Positions 42,722 through 51,984 of a stretch of DNA of 64,000 nucleotides are shown piece after piece. Position numbers and translations under genes: made by a program. The notes beneath the pieces were generated by a model. That model was not told the DNA's origin and did not search any database. It saw nothing but the letters and a program-made list of their open reading frames with translations. Source of the stretch: Paenibacillus contaminans (lineage in GTDB: Bacteria; Bacillota; Bacilli; Paenibacillales; NBRC-103111); the NCBI RefSeq assembly GCF_003285015.1, contig NZ_QMFB01000003.1:434001-498000 (forward strand), read 5' to 3'. Each line of letters starts with the position of its first letter. Position 1 is the stretch's first letter.

Positions 42722-43846
42722 ATGAAACAGTCGTACGTAGGCATTATGGTCAACCAATCGTTATACCGGAAGCTTCCTTCGGGGAGAACGGGGTACGAAG
42801 CTCCTGCATTGTATGAGGAGGCGGCCGAACAGTACGGGCTTATCCCCTGCTATTTCCGGCTTACGGACATTCCATTCCGGAACCGGACGATGAGAGCCTA
42901 TGTCCGCAAAGGAAACCGATACCGTAAGGAAACGGTGGAAGTGCCGAAAGTAATCCATAACCGGGCGATATTTTTCGATAAACGGTCGGTGCGCAAAGCC
43001 GCCTTGCTTGGGCAAGCCGGTTCGATGCTGTTTAACGGTTGGAACCGCTACGGGAAGCTGACCGTCCATAACTGGCTGTCGAACGACGAATCGCTAAAGC
43101 CTCATTTGCCGGAGTCCCGCCTTGCTACGGTCAAAAACATTTGGCAAATGCTGCGCACCCACGATTCGCTTATTCTGAAGCCCGACAACAGCAGCGTCGG
43201 GATTGGGGTGATGAAGGCGGAGCTGATCAAGCAAAGCGTTTGGGAGCTGCTGATGCCCGTCGGCCGCTTCGGCAAAGGCCGCATTCGGCTTGTGTTCGGC
43301 AGCGCGCTCCCTCGCCGCCTATTGGCCAGGCTTCGCGCCAAGAGATATCTCGTCCAGCAGCGCATTCCGCTGGCGCTGTACGACGGACGTCCCTTCGACC
43401 TGCGCGTCTCCGTCCAACGCGATGAGAGCGGCGATTGGCAAATAACCGGCATCATCGGCAAAGTAGCCAGGCGCGGAGCGTTCGTTACGAACGTTGCGCA
43501 GGGAGGCAAAGTCATGTCGCTCGAAACGCTGCTTTCCTCGTATCCGCAGCTTGATGCAGAGGCAGTAAAAGCGAATATCGAGACTCTCGCGCTTCGCGTC
43601 GCCGAGCACTTGAGCATAAGACTCCCGATGGCCGCAGATCTTGGCTTGGACATCGGCTTGCGGGAAGACGGCTTCCCGATGCTGATCGAGTGCAACGGCC
43701 GCGATCAGCGCTACAGCTTTCGCGAAGGCGGCATGCTCGAGGAGTGGAAAGCGACTTACCGCAATCCGATCGGCTTCGCCCGCTTTTTGCTCGATTCGGC
43801 GGAGCGCCTCGCGCCCTCCGACGAAGAGGAACCCGGGGAGCGGTAA
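42722..43846 (+). CDS. YheC/YheD family ATP-grasp spore coat-associated protein
   Basis: 374 residues. The N-terminal part (VGIMVNQSLYRKLPSGRTGYEAPALYEEAAEQYG) and VIHNRAIFFD match the YheC/YheD family. The ATP-grasp C-terminal half shows LILKPDNSSVGIGV, YLVQQRIPLALYDGRPFDLRVSVQRDESG and MAADLGLDIGLREDGFPMLIECNGRDQR, with the metal-binding Glu and Asn. Such proteins are associated with the endospore coat and probably ligate an amino acid or peptide, but the substrate is unknown. It has a GGAGG site seven bases before the ATG and a terminator downstream. Confidence 0.9.
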   Translation: MKQSYVGIMVNQSLYRKLPSGRTGYEAPALYEEAAEQYGLIPCYFRLTDIPFRNRTMRAYVRKGNRYRKETVEVPKVIHNRAIFFDKRSVRKAALLGQAGSMLFNGWNRYGKLTVHNWLSNDESLKPHLPESRLATVKNIWQMLRTHDSLILKPDNSSVGIGVMKAELIKQSVWELLMPVGRFGKGRIRLVFGSALPRRLLARLRAKRYLVQQRIPLALYDGRPFDLRVSVQRDESGDWQITGIIGKVARRGAFVTNVAQGGKVMSLETLLSSYPQLDAEAVKANIETLALRVAEHLSIRLPMAADLGLDIGLREDGFPMLIECNGRDQRYSFREGGMLEEWKATYRNPIGFARFLLDSAERLAPSDEEEPGER

Positions 43847-43930
43847 GCGAACTGCGGCTCGTTAGCAGGTTGAGGCGCTGCTGGGGTTGTCCCAAAGGGG
43901 AGTGGAGAATGAACCAATCCCAATATGTAA

Positions 43931-43980
43931 ACAAATAAGCTTTCAAAATCACTCTAAAGAGGTAGTGGAAGCTTATTTGT
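43931..43980 (+). terminator. Terminator of the YheC/D gene
   Basis: A 14-base-pair stem (43931-43944 with 43967-43980, one wobble pair) with a 22-base loop, then a T-rich stretch. Confidence 0.65.
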
Positions 43981-44159
43981 TTGGTAAATGCTTTTATTAG
44001 GTTGACTGCCTATGCTATTAGATTTACTACCCGACTTGCCGTGAAGAGTATACGGTACTTTCTAATAAGGCAAGATATCTTTCGTCGAAAAGCTATGTTT
44101 TATAGGCATAATGAGGCAAGCCTTACTATTTCTCGCCGTAAACCCGTGTTCAAGCGAGC

Positions 44160-44221
44160 TAGTGAGGCAAACGCAACTAATAGTGAGGCAAACAAAATTG
44201 ATAGTTGCGTTTGCCTCACTA
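44160..44221. repeat. 20-base inverted repeat with internal direct repeat
   Basis: The sequence at 44160-44179 is the exact reverse complement of 44202-44221. Between the arms is another TAGTGAGGCAAAC (44180-44192), and looser copies lie at about 44110 and 44252. The arms would make a strong hairpin. It could be a small repeat element or a regulatory RNA structure. Confidence 0.75.
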
Positions 44222-44500
44222 TTTGACTAGAACGAGCATTTTTCCGATGGAATAGTGAGGACAGCCTCATGAACAGAAAGGTTTTCTCCACTAATCGCAC
44301 CGTTCGTGTATACCCATTACGATATCCGTGTTTGCTTTCGTAACTAAAATGAGCATAGTACTTGATGGTTCCGCTTCAGCGAAGCCTTGGTTCATGGTTG
44401 AAGTACATCTGCCATCCTCAGTATCCTAAAATTCACATTAGTCAGCGCATTAGGTACTAAACTTGGCGGCAGCTCGCAGCTAGTAACGAAAGCTGCCGGT

Positions 44501-45355
44501 TTAGTCGAAGCGGATCCAGACGGCCGTTTTGTCGTCGGACGTTTTGAAGCGCGGATACCTCTGGCATTCGCTGTCGGATGCTTCCTGGTCGAGCAGCGCC
44601 TGCGCGTAGCCTTGCAGCGTCCGCTCGCGTATTTCCGCGACAAGCGCTTGCGGGTCGAATAAATCGTCGAGCTGCGCTTGCAGCGGGAAGAGGCCGTCCG
44701 TAATGAGCAGCAGCGCTTCCAGCTGTATCCGGTTGATCCGGCCGTATTCCAGATGGTCGGCAAGAGCGCTTTCCCCGCTCATGACCGAGTAGCCGTCGAA
44801 TGTATTCATCGTTTGCTTGTTCGCAAGTATCGCCGGCGTAACGAGCTTCCGAAGCTCCGCTTGACTGGTGATGCCTTGCTGGATCCCTTCGATTAGCAGA
44901 AGTTTGGTCTTGGCATCGATATGTCCGACTTGATCGCGCGTTACCGTGCGTACGCTTCCATCCTTATACAACGCGTAGATCATGCAATCTCCCGCTTGTA
45001 CGTAGTCGATATGCTTCTCCAGTACGCGGACCGCGGCAATGCCGGCTGACCATACGGCTTGTTTGTCGGCCGTATCGATGCCGAACGATTTCATTTGTTC
45101 GCGCAAACCGTCGTTGGCTTCCAAAACCGCCTGCTCCAGCCGAAGCGGGCCGTCCCGTTCCTCGCCCAAAGCTTCCAAATAAGCTTTGATCGAATGAGAA
45201 GCCATATAGCCGCCCGTCTCGTTATTGGGTCCCCGGAACGGCGTCAGCGAAGTCGCACCGTCTATTACGCCGTACAAATGAAGTCCTTCGTTTACTACCC
45301 ATGCATCCTCATTCCACTCGCTAGTTCCCCGGATCGTAAGCTTCTCTACCTTCAT
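44501..45355 (-). CDS. PP2C-like protein serine/threonine phosphatase
   Basis: 284 residues: GTSEWNEDAWVV and LYGVIDGATSL carry the metal-binding Asp residues of PP2C enzymes, YVQAGDCMIYALYKDG matches the GD motif, and TSDDKTAVWIRFD matches the C-terminal DD-x-T strand. The core is shortened compared with PrpC. It would dephosphorylate Ser/Thr in the cytosol. ATG at 45353-45355 follows GGAGG by seven bases. It has no kinase partner next to it. Confidence 0.8.
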   Translation of the reverse strand: MKVEKLTIRGTSEWNEDAWVVNEGLHLYGVIDGATSLTPFRGPNNETGGYMASHSIKAYLEALGEERDGPLRLEQAVLEANDGLREQMKSFGIDTADKQAVWSAGIAAVRVLEKHIDYVQAGDCMIYALYKDGSVRTVTRDQVGHIDAKTKLLLIEGIQQGITSQAELRKLVTPAILANKQTMNTFDGYSVMSGESALADHLEYGRINRIQLEALLLITDGLFPLQAQLDDLFDPQALVAEIRERTLQGYAQALLDQEASDSECQRYPRFKTSDDKTAVWIRFD

Positions 45356-45622
45356 CTCGCTGCCTCCCATTTAAACGTCCCGTTCGTTCCATTATCTGCA
45401 TCCTAAAAAAATCCGGATTCTCCCGCTCGAACATTAATTATTACGGCGCTCGTCATCCGTTACCTTTGATATATGCGCTCGCCAAGGGGGCATTGTCCGT
45501 GTCCCTTAATCGTTCATAGTTCCTTTCGAGCGCTCAGCATATTGACGAGCCGGGTTTGTTTTTCTCGGCATGCATACCTGCCATTCACCCTTTTTCATTC
45601 GCCAGCTTCTTCCCGAATTCGC

Positions 45623-46879
45623 TTAATCGCCCGCTGCAGAACGCAGCGATTCCGCCGCCTTCTCAGCCGATGCGTCCGGCATCAGCTCGATCGTCTCGAG
45701 GAGCTCGCCGATTTTATTCCACCGTTTGGCGTCTCCGGCAGCCGCCGTCTTTACCGCCAAGCTTCCGGCAGCCTCCAGAACGTAGCGCTCGCGCTCGGAC
45801 AAATTCGATTCGCCGGCCAGCTTATCCGCGATATCGATCCGCGAAGGCAGCAGCCCCAGCTGTCTGATGATGCGCTGCTGGGTTTCGTCGCCGATCATGT
45901 GCTTGATAACGCGGAGAGCAGCCCGCTCCTTCTCCGGCGTCGAGCGGATCGGTGCCAGTGCGCGGATTTCCGGCAAAATCGCCGTTTGCGCCAAGCGGGG
46001 CAAAGGCGTCATTTCGAAGGCGAACTTGCCGCCGATATACCGCTCCAGCATGGGCAGCCTATCCGAGCCGCTGACGAATAACCCCGCTCTGCCGTTAATA
46101 AAATCGCTTGCCGCCAGCCTGTGCTGCAAAGGCTTCATGACGCCGGAGCCGTAAACAAACCGTTTCCATAGCGCAAAAGCCGAGCTTGCTCCGTTCCCGT
46201 CATCAAGCTTGCCTTCCTTGTCCGAAAGCAGGCTCTGAAAGTACCAGGACTGCTCGCGGTCGACGGCTATTCCCCAAAAATCGTTCGAGCCGTCCCCATT
46301 CACATCCTTGGTCATCTTTTCGGAAGCGGCAAGCGCCTCCTCCCAGCCGGAGAAAGAAGGCTGAGCTTGAAACCCCGCATTTTTCAGCAAACTCATATTC
46401 GCATATAATACCGGCAATCCCGCTCCGAACGGGACTGCCCAATCATGCTCTCTATACCGAAACGGAGCGGTGAACGCCCTGGGCATACTATCCTTCCAAG
46501 GCGTATCTTCCATTTCGCTCTCGACCGGAAGCAGCGCCCCCGTCTCGGCAAGCTGCGCTACGCCGTACAAGCTGTCAAGCTCGGCGATATGCGGCGTCGT
46601 CCGGGTCGAAATGGCCGCCGTAAGCTCTTCGTAAAGCAACATCCCCGAACGGAAAGTTCGAATGTCCAGCTCAAGCTCCGGATGCTCGGTCTGAAACTCG
46701 CCGAGCATTTCGGCCAGTCCTTCGCTATGCACCCATATGGCGACCGATTCCGAGCTGTCCGAAGCTTGACCGAAACGGCCGCCCGTATCGTCGGGAACTC
46801 CCGTCATCGTGATATATACGGCTGCGAAGCCTGCCGCAACAACGGCCGCCGCCAGCCAGCCGAGCATTTTTCTGACCAT
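45623..46879 (-). CDS. ABC transporter solute-binding protein (membrane-anchored)
   Basis: 418 residues: an N-terminal hydrophobic anchor (MLGWLAAAVVAAGFAAVYI) without lipobox, then a family 1 sugar-type binding fold with ESVAIWVHSEGLAEMLGEFQTEHPELELDIRTF, VPFGAGLPVLYANMSLL and the calcium-loop-like DVNGDGSNDFWGI. It lies downstream of the Fbp-type importer, separated by about 120 bases. The importer has its own binding protein, so this one may feed the same permease with a second ligand or belong to the sensing system. The permease-like partners of sugar-type systems are missing. Confidence 0.82.
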   Translation of the reverse strand: MVRKMLGWLAAAVVAAGFAAVYITMTGVPDDTGGRFGQASDSSESVAIWVHSEGLAEMLGEFQTEHPELELDIRTFRSGMLLYEELTAAISTRTTPHIAELDSLYGVAQLAETGALLPVESEMEDTPWKDSMPRAFTAPFRYREHDWAVPFGAGLPVLYANMSLLKNAGFQAQPSFSGWEEALAASEKMTKDVNGDGSNDFWGIAVDREQSWYFQSLLSDKEGKLDDGNGASSAFALWKRFVYGSGVMKPLQHRLAASDFINGRAGLFVSGSDRLPMLERYIGGKFAFEMTPLPRLAQTAILPEIRALAPIRSTPEKERAALRVIKHMIGDETQQRIIRQLGLLPSRIDIADKLAGESNLSERERYVLEAAGSLAVKTAAAGDAKRWNKIGELLETIELMPDASAEKAAESLRSAAGD

Positions 46880-46996
46880 CCCATCGCGTCCCCGAATCGT
46901 TTTCCTTCATCATATCACAGTCGCCGGCAAAACCATTATCGGGAAGGCGTCCGTTATGCAAGAATGCGCGAATCTGCGAACGATGCCGCTAAAGCC

Positions 46997-48673
46997 CTAC
47001 AACTGCAGCCCTTTCTTGCTCAGCTTGTTCGCAATAATGAGCGAGATTAGCGTACTCACCGTCAAAATCGAAGCGAGCGCCGCGCCGGTGCCATAGTTGG
47101 ACGTAAATACCTCGCTGTAAATCGTGACGGAAATCGTCGCCGTCGCGCCAAAATAGAGGACTAGCGTCGAGCTCAGCTCGTTGATCGTCGTCACCCAGCT
47201 CAAAATCGCGCCGGACAACACGCCCGGGGCCATCAGCCTTCCGGTCGTCTTGAAAAATGTTTTCATCGGAGGCACGCCAAGGCTGATCGACGCCTCTTCG
47301 ACGCTCCGGTCGAGCTGATGCAAAATCGCGGTGCTCGAACGAATCGTATAAGGCAGCTTGCGAACGACATACGCGATTACGAGAATGATCCACGTGCCCG
47401 TAAGCACGATCGGCGGCTTGTTAAACGCGATGATAAGGCTGATCCCGAGAACGGTTCCCGGCATGACGTACGGAATCATAAGCAGGCCGTCGAGCATGGC
47501 GGTCAGCTTCGATTTCCGGCGCACAAGCACATAAGCGATAAGCATGCCGACCACGATCATGATGACGATCGAAATTAACGAATACGTGTACGTGTTAATG
47601 ATCGCCTTCGGAACGCGGTACAAAATTTCACGGTAGCTGTTCAGGCTAAAGCCCGGATGGAACACCGGCCCTTTCGTCTTGATGAACGAAGTAACGAGCA
47701 CGGTGGCCTGCGGGATCATCGACACCAGCGCGATCGTCAGCGCCCCAGCAGTGAACAAAGCCTTCTGCAGCGGCTTCAGCTTTTTGAGCTTCGGCGTGCG
47801 CATCCCCGACATCGTATAATTTTTCCGGGAAACAAAATATCGTTGGGCGAACAAAATGCTCGTCGAGCACAAAATCAGAATCACGCTGAGCGTACTGGCC
47901 ATCGCCGGATTGCCGCCCATTTCGCTTATAAACTGCTCGTAAGCGAGGATCGGCAGTACCTTGAAGCCTTGCCCCAGCAGCATCGGCGTCCCGAAGTCGG
48001 CGAACGAGGCCATAAACACCATTAGCGCGCCTGCCGACAATGTCGGAAAAATGAGCGGCAGCGTAATCGTCGTCATCCGCCGGAAGCTGGAACGGCCGAG
48101 GCTTTCCGCCGCTTCCTCAAGCGATGTGTCGATCGTGCGCAGCGCGCCGGAAACGTACAAGTAAATATGCGGGTAAAATTGCAAGGTAAAAACGAACACG
48201 ATCCCTTTCCAGCCATATACGGATCCGAAAGGAATGCCGACGTCGTGCAAGAACCGGGTGATGAACCCGTTATTGCCGAGCATCAAAATCCAGGAATACG
48301 CTCCGATAAACGGCGGCGACAGCAAGGACATAATTACCAGAATCTGAATGAGTCCTTTACAGGGAATATCGTACCTTGCCGTCACGTATGCCAGCGGAAC
48401 GCCGATCAAAATCGCGAATACGGTCGCCAGCGCCGAAACCTGCAAGCTGTTCAGCAGCGCGCTTCGGAAGTATTTCAGCTTGATGAAGTTGCCGTAGTTT
48501 TCCAGCGAAAACGCGCCCTTGTCGTTAAAAAAGCTGTTGAACAGCAGCGTAAAGAGCGGATAAACGATAAAAGCAAACAGAAACACATAAACGATAAGCG
48601 TCACCCACGTCCAAAAATCCCAATGCCGCAGGCTAAGCCGTCTGGCCAACGTCGGTTTAATCGCGGTCTGCAC
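46997..48673 (-). CDS. Fbp-type ABC transporter permease, two fused membrane domains
   Basis: About 559 residues forming two copies of a six-segment permease domain. The first has SLLSPPFIGAYSWILMLGNNG and EAAESLGRSSFRRMTTITLPLI (EAA loop); the second has GLLMIPYVMPGTVLGISLIIAFN and EEASISLGVPPMKTFFKTTGRLMAP. Such fused permeases import ferric iron, thiamine or phosphonate-type ligands. GTG at 48671-48673 has GGGGAGG nine bases upstream and overlaps the ATPase gene by 17 bases. Confidence 0.92.
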   Translation of the reverse strand: MQTAIKPTLARRLSLRHWDFWTWVTLIVYVFLFAFIVYPLFTLLFNSFFNDKGAFSLENYGNFIKLKYFRSALLNSLQVSALATVFAILIGVPLAYVTARYDIPCKGLIQILVIMSLLSPPFIGAYSWILMLGNNGFITRFLHDVGIPFGSVYGWKGIVFVFTLQFYPHIYLYVSGALRTIDTSLEEAAESLGRSSFRRMTTITLPLIFPTLSAGALMVFMASFADFGTPMLLGQGFKVLPILAYEQFISEMGGNPAMASTLSVILILCSTSILFAQRYFVSRKNYTMSGMRTPKLKKLKPLQKALFTAGALTIALVSMIPQATVLVTSFIKTKGPVFHPGFSLNSYREILYRVPKAIINTYTYSLISIVIMIVVGMLIAYVLVRRKSKLTAMLDGLLMIPYVMPGTVLGISLIIAFNKPPIVLTGTWIILVIAYVVRKLPYTIRSSTAILHQLDRSVEEASISLGVPPMKTFFKTTGRLMAPGVLSGAILSWVTTINELSSTLVLYFGATATISVTIYSEVFTSNYGTGAALASILTVSTLISLIIANKLSKKGLQL

Positions 48674-49766
48674 TGTAGATGACCTCCCCGCCCTCATTGT
48701 CGAACATGGCCGCTTTGGCAAGCTGCAGATCGATCAATACGGGCTGTTTCTCGCTTAGCAGCTGATGCGGCTCTATGGCGTGCTGCTGCACGTCGATTTC
48801 GCTGCCGTCGGCGAGCTTGACGATATAGCTCACTTTTTCGCCCAAATACGTTACCGTCGCGATTTCGCCGCGGAAATTACTTCGATCGCTGCCTGCACTG
48901 TCGGGTTGTAGCTTGATCCTCTCCGGACGAATCGCGAACTTGACGCCGCCCGCATAAGGCTTGTTCAGGCGCAGCTTGAACGAGCGCCCAAGCAAGGAAA
49001 TGTCGGCTTCTTGCGTAACCGAGTCATAGTTGCCGCACGAGCCTTCGAGAAAGTTGGATGTGCCGATAAAATTCGCAACAAACTTGTTTTCCGGGTAAGC
49101 ATAAATGTTTTGCGGCGTTGCGATTTGCTGAATCCGCCCCTCATTCAGTACGGCGATCCGGTCGGATACGGCAAGCGCCTCCTCCTGGTCATGCGTGACA
49201 TAAATCGTCGTAATGTTCAATTCCTTCTGAAGCTTGCGGATATCCGAGCGCATCTTGATGCGCAGCTTCGCGTCGAGATTGGACAGCGGCTCATCCATGA
49301 GCAGCAAGCCCGGACGAATGACGATCGCCCGCGCAAGCGCGATACGCTGCTGCTGGCCTCCGCTCATATCGGACGGAATCCGGTCGCGCAGATGGGAAAG
49401 CTGAACCATTTCAAGCGCTTCCAAAACGCGCGTTTCGATTTCCTTCTTGCCGACATCGCGGGCCTTCAAGCCGTATGCGACATTATCGAACACCGTCATA
49501 TGCGGGAAAATCGCATAGTTTTGGAACACCATGCCGATATTCCGCTTGTGCGTCGGCACGTCGTTCATCAGCTGGTCGCCGAAATATATGCTGCCTTCCT
49601 CTTGCCTGTAGAAGCCTGCGATCGTACGCAGCAGCGTCGTTTTACCGCAGCCGCTCGGGCCAAGCAGCGTGAAAAACTCGCCCTCCTGAATCGTAAAATG
49701 CGCATCGTTAACCGCTTTCGCAGTACCGAAATATTTGGTCACGTGATCGAACACGATTTTTTTCAT
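48657..49766 (-). CDS. Fbp/Pot-type ABC transporter ATPase
   Basis: 369 residues: Walker A GPSGCGKTTLL, Q-loop FQNYAIFPHMTV, signature MSGGQQQRIALARAI, Walker B LLLMDEPLSNLDAKLR, H-loop YVTHDQEEAL, and a C-terminal TOBE domain (FAIRPERIKL, TYLGEKVSYIVKLADGSEIDV). It energises the fused permease. The order binding protein, ATPase, permease is one minus-strand operon, with a hairpin between the binding protein and this gene. Confidence 0.95.
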   Translation of the reverse strand: MKKIVFDHVTKYFGTAKAVNDAHFTIQEGEFFTLLGPSGCGKTTLLRTIAGFYRQEEGSIYFGDQLMNDVPTHKRNIGMVFQNYAIFPHMTVFDNVAYGLKARDVGKKEIETRVLEALEMVQLSHLRDRIPSDMSGGQQQRIALARAIVIRPGLLLMDEPLSNLDAKLRIKMRSDIRKLQKELNITTIYVTHDQEEALAVSDRIAVLNEGRIQQIATPQNIYAYPENKFVANFIGTSNFLEGSCGNYDSVTQEADISLLGRSFKLRLNKPYAGGVKFAIRPERIKLQPDSAGSDRSNFRGEIATVTYLGEKVSYIVKLADGSEIDVQQHAIEPHQLLSEKQPVLIDLQLAKAAMFDNEGGEVIYSADRD

Positions 49767-49829
49767 CGTTAACCTCCGCTATGAAGCATATAAATGTAGG
49801 ATATTGCCGTTCGGTTGATCGATTTAAGA

Positions 49830-49864
49830 AACAAGGTGCCCTGCTCGCATTCGGGCACCTTGTT
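49830..49864 (-). terminator. Hairpin between binding protein and ATPase genes
   Basis: A 12-base-pair perfect stem (49830-49841 with 49853-49864) with an 11-base loop. The T-run on the minus strand is weak, so it may be a leaky terminator or an RNA stabiliser that lets the binding protein be made in excess. Confidence 0.6.
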
Positions 49865-49880
49865 CAGTGGAAAACGCCGC

Positions 49881-50957
49881 TTACTCTTGGCCGGTAACGA
49901 TTTTGCCGAATCTTTTGATCGTTTCGTCTTTTTTGCTTGCCGCGAAATCGAAGTCGTACTGTACAAGCTTTATATCCTTGGAAGCCGGAATGCCTTGAAT
50001 CGTTTCCGCATCCTTGCGCACCGAGCGGCGCTTAAACTCCTTCTGGATGAGCGATTGCACGTCTTTGCCCACCAGGAAGTCGATGAATTGCTTGGCTTGC
50101 TCCATATTTTTGGCGCCTTTGATAACCGCCGCGCCGTCCGGTACCGCCGAGGTGCCTTCCGACGGATAAGCGATTCCAACCTTGGCGCCGCCTTCCACGT
50201 AACGTAGCGCAGCTTCTTCTAACGTAACGCCGAGCGCGAATTCTTTATCGGCTACGCCTTTGTATACCATACCGGAGCTGGACAAAATTTTGCCGTCGAG
50301 GTTTTTGACGAACTGCTTCACGAAATCCCAGCCTGCGTTGTCGTCTTTGCCGAATGCCGTCAGCATCGTCACGAGCTGCGTATAGGAGGAACCCGATTTG
50401 GCCGGATCGGCGAAGGCGATTTTGCCTTTCCATTTCGGATCGAGCAGATCCTTCCACGTTTTCGGCTCCTCGCCCGTTTTGACGAGCTCCTTGTTGTACA
50501 TGATGACCATCGGAAGCGCCGCGAACGGTGTCCACACGCTGTTTTTATCGATATATTCAGGAGCCAGATTGTCGAACTCCTTGGATTTGTATGGCTCGAA
50601 GTAAGCTTTGAACGCTTCCAAAGAATCCGCGCCGCCTGCCCAGAACACGTCGCCGAGCGGATTTTTCTCTTCGGCTTGCACGCGCTTCAGCAATTCCCCG
50701 GTCCCGCCGGAAATGAGCTGCACTTCGATGCCCGTACGATCCTGGAATTCCTTGACGATCGGGTTATTGACCTCCGCCGCGTTCGGTGAATAAAGCGTCA
50801 GCTTGCCGCCTTTTTTCGTAGTCGATGGGTCGGCCGAGCTGGACGGCGACGGGGAGTTAGCCCCTCCGGATTTATTGTCTGTCGTTTGACCTGCTCCGCA
50901 GCCTGCAACCGTAATGGCCAATAATGCGGCGATTGCGCCCGAGAATAATTTTTTCAT
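49881..50957 (-). CDS. Extracellular solute-binding lipoprotein of the Fbp-type importer
   Basis: 358 residues: the lipoprotein signal MKKLFSGAIAALLAITVAGC, a Ser/Pro/Gly linker, then a family 1/AfuA-type binding fold (LTLYSPNAAEVNNPIVKEFQDRTGIEVQLISGGTGELLKRVQAE, VFWAGGADSLEAFKAYF, WTPFAALPMVIMYNKELV, AYPSEGTSAVPDGAAVIKGAKN). Relatives bind ferric iron or 2-aminoethylphosphonate. ATG at 50955-50957 is chosen because it begins the signal peptide; AAAGGGG lies 13 bases upstream. No Fur box was noticed upstream, so an organic ligand is possible. Confidence 0.9.
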   Translation of the reverse strand: MKKLFSGAIAALLAITVAGCGAGQTTDNKSGGANSPSPSSSADPSTTKKGGKLTLYSPNAAEVNNPIVKEFQDRTGIEVQLISGGTGELLKRVQAEEKNPLGDVFWAGGADSLEAFKAYFEPYKSKEFDNLAPEYIDKNSVWTPFAALPMVIMYNKELVKTGEEPKTWKDLLDPKWKGKIAFADPAKSGSSYTQLVTMLTAFGKDDNAGWDFVKQFVKNLDGKILSSSGMVYKGVADKEFALGVTLEEAALRYVEGGAKVGIAYPSEGTSAVPDGAAVIKGAKNMEQAKQFIDFLVGKDVQSLIQKEFKRRSVRKDAETIQGIPASKDIKLVQYDFDFAASKKDETIKRFGKIVTGQE

Positions 50958-51183
50958 GGTTGTAATGAAACCCCTTTCGTTTCTGTTTAAGTACGATGTC
51001 GCTAGCGATAACTTAACTATAAAGGCGTTATAAAACGCTTTCAATGTGACGGAATTGCGTCTTTTGTTGAATATTTTGCTCAAGCTAAGGTGGAAAAAAA
51101 CGCAAAAACTTCGCAAGCGGGCGGCCGCTTACGAAGTTTTGTTACGATTCTATAAGGCGGATTTCATCGCTGCCGTTTTACCG

Positions 51184-51984
51184 CTACACGGTTGAGATCC
51201 CGAGCCGCTTCCGGTATTCCGAAGGCGTTTCCCCCGTGCTTTTGCGGAAAATTTGGCTGAAATACCGCGAATCCTGATAGCCTACGCGTTCTGCAATTTC
51301 ATACATTTTGAACCTTGGGTCCGCCAGCAGCTCCTTCGCCGCTTGAACCCTCAGGTTCGTTACGTATTCGAGAAAACTGACCCCGACATGCTTTTTGAAC
51401 AGCCTGCTGAAATGGCTTTCGCTTACCTTCATCCGGTCGGCCATGCTTTGCAGCGGCACATCCTCCTGAAAGTGAGTCAACAAGTAATCCATAATTTGCT
51501 GGAACTCCCGGCTTTCGCCCGTTTCCCGCTTATCGAGGCCCGCTACGACGGGACGTCCTTCCGCCCAATGCTTATCCTGCTGCTCTGCAAGCTGCCGTTT
51601 GCTTCGCGCTTCGTCCAGCTTGGAGGTAATACGCCGAACGACCTTCTCCAGCTCGTCCGGATTCGTCGGCTTCAGCACATAGTCTGCCGCCCCGAGCCTC
51701 ACCGCCTGCTGCGCATAAGCAAAATCGTCGAAGCCCGTCAGAAATACGATGTTTACCTCCGGCCATCGTTCCGAAACGCGCCTCGCCAGCTCGATTCCGT
51801 CCATCGTCGGCATGCGGATATCGGACAGCATAATATCCGGAACGGCTTGCTCCAGAAGCTCGAGCGCCGCTTCGCCATCCTCGGCTTCGCCGGCAATCTC
51901 GCAGCCGAGATCGCTCCATGGTATCGTCTGTTTTAATCCTTCGCGCACCAGCCATTCGTCTTCGACGATGACGATTTTATACAT
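51184..51984 (-). CDS. AraC-type response regulator (YesN family)
   Basis: 266 residues. A CheY-like receiver with IVEDEWLVREGLK and the phosphoacceptor Asp in PDIMLSDIRMPTMDGIEL, then a C-terminal AraC double helix-turn-helix (PLQSMADRMKVSESHFSRLFKKHVGVSFLEYV and MYEIAERVGYQDSRYFSQIFRKSTGETPSEYRK). It is paired with the overlapping kinase gene. It presumably activates the Fbp-type importer operon next to it. Confidence 0.94.
   Translation of the reverse strand: MYKIVIVEDEWLVREGLKQTIPWSDLGCEIAGEAEDGEAALELLEQAVPDIMLSDIRMPTMDGIELARRVSERWPEVNIVFLTGFDDFAYAQQAVRLGAADYVLKPTNPDELEKVVRRITSKLDEARSKRQLAEQQDKHWAEGRPVVAGLDKRETGESREFQQIMDYLLTHFQEDVPLQSMADRMKVSESHFSRLFKKHVGVSFLEYVTNLRVQAAKELLADPRFKMYEIAERVGYQDSRYFSQIFRKSTGETPSEYRKRLGISTV

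Larger units (their letters stand above)
43847..44500. other. 654-base gene-free region with inverted repeats
   Basis: It holds the terminator of the YheC/D gene and a palindromic element built from repeats of TAGTGAGGCAAAC. It is markedly more AT-rich than its surroundings. Short open frames here have no ribosome site. Confidence 0.7.

Noticed and set aside
51184..51984. The response regulator as ComA partner of ComP
   Set aside because: It is of AraC output type, overlaps a YesM-type kinase, and is not NarL/LuxR-like as ComA is.
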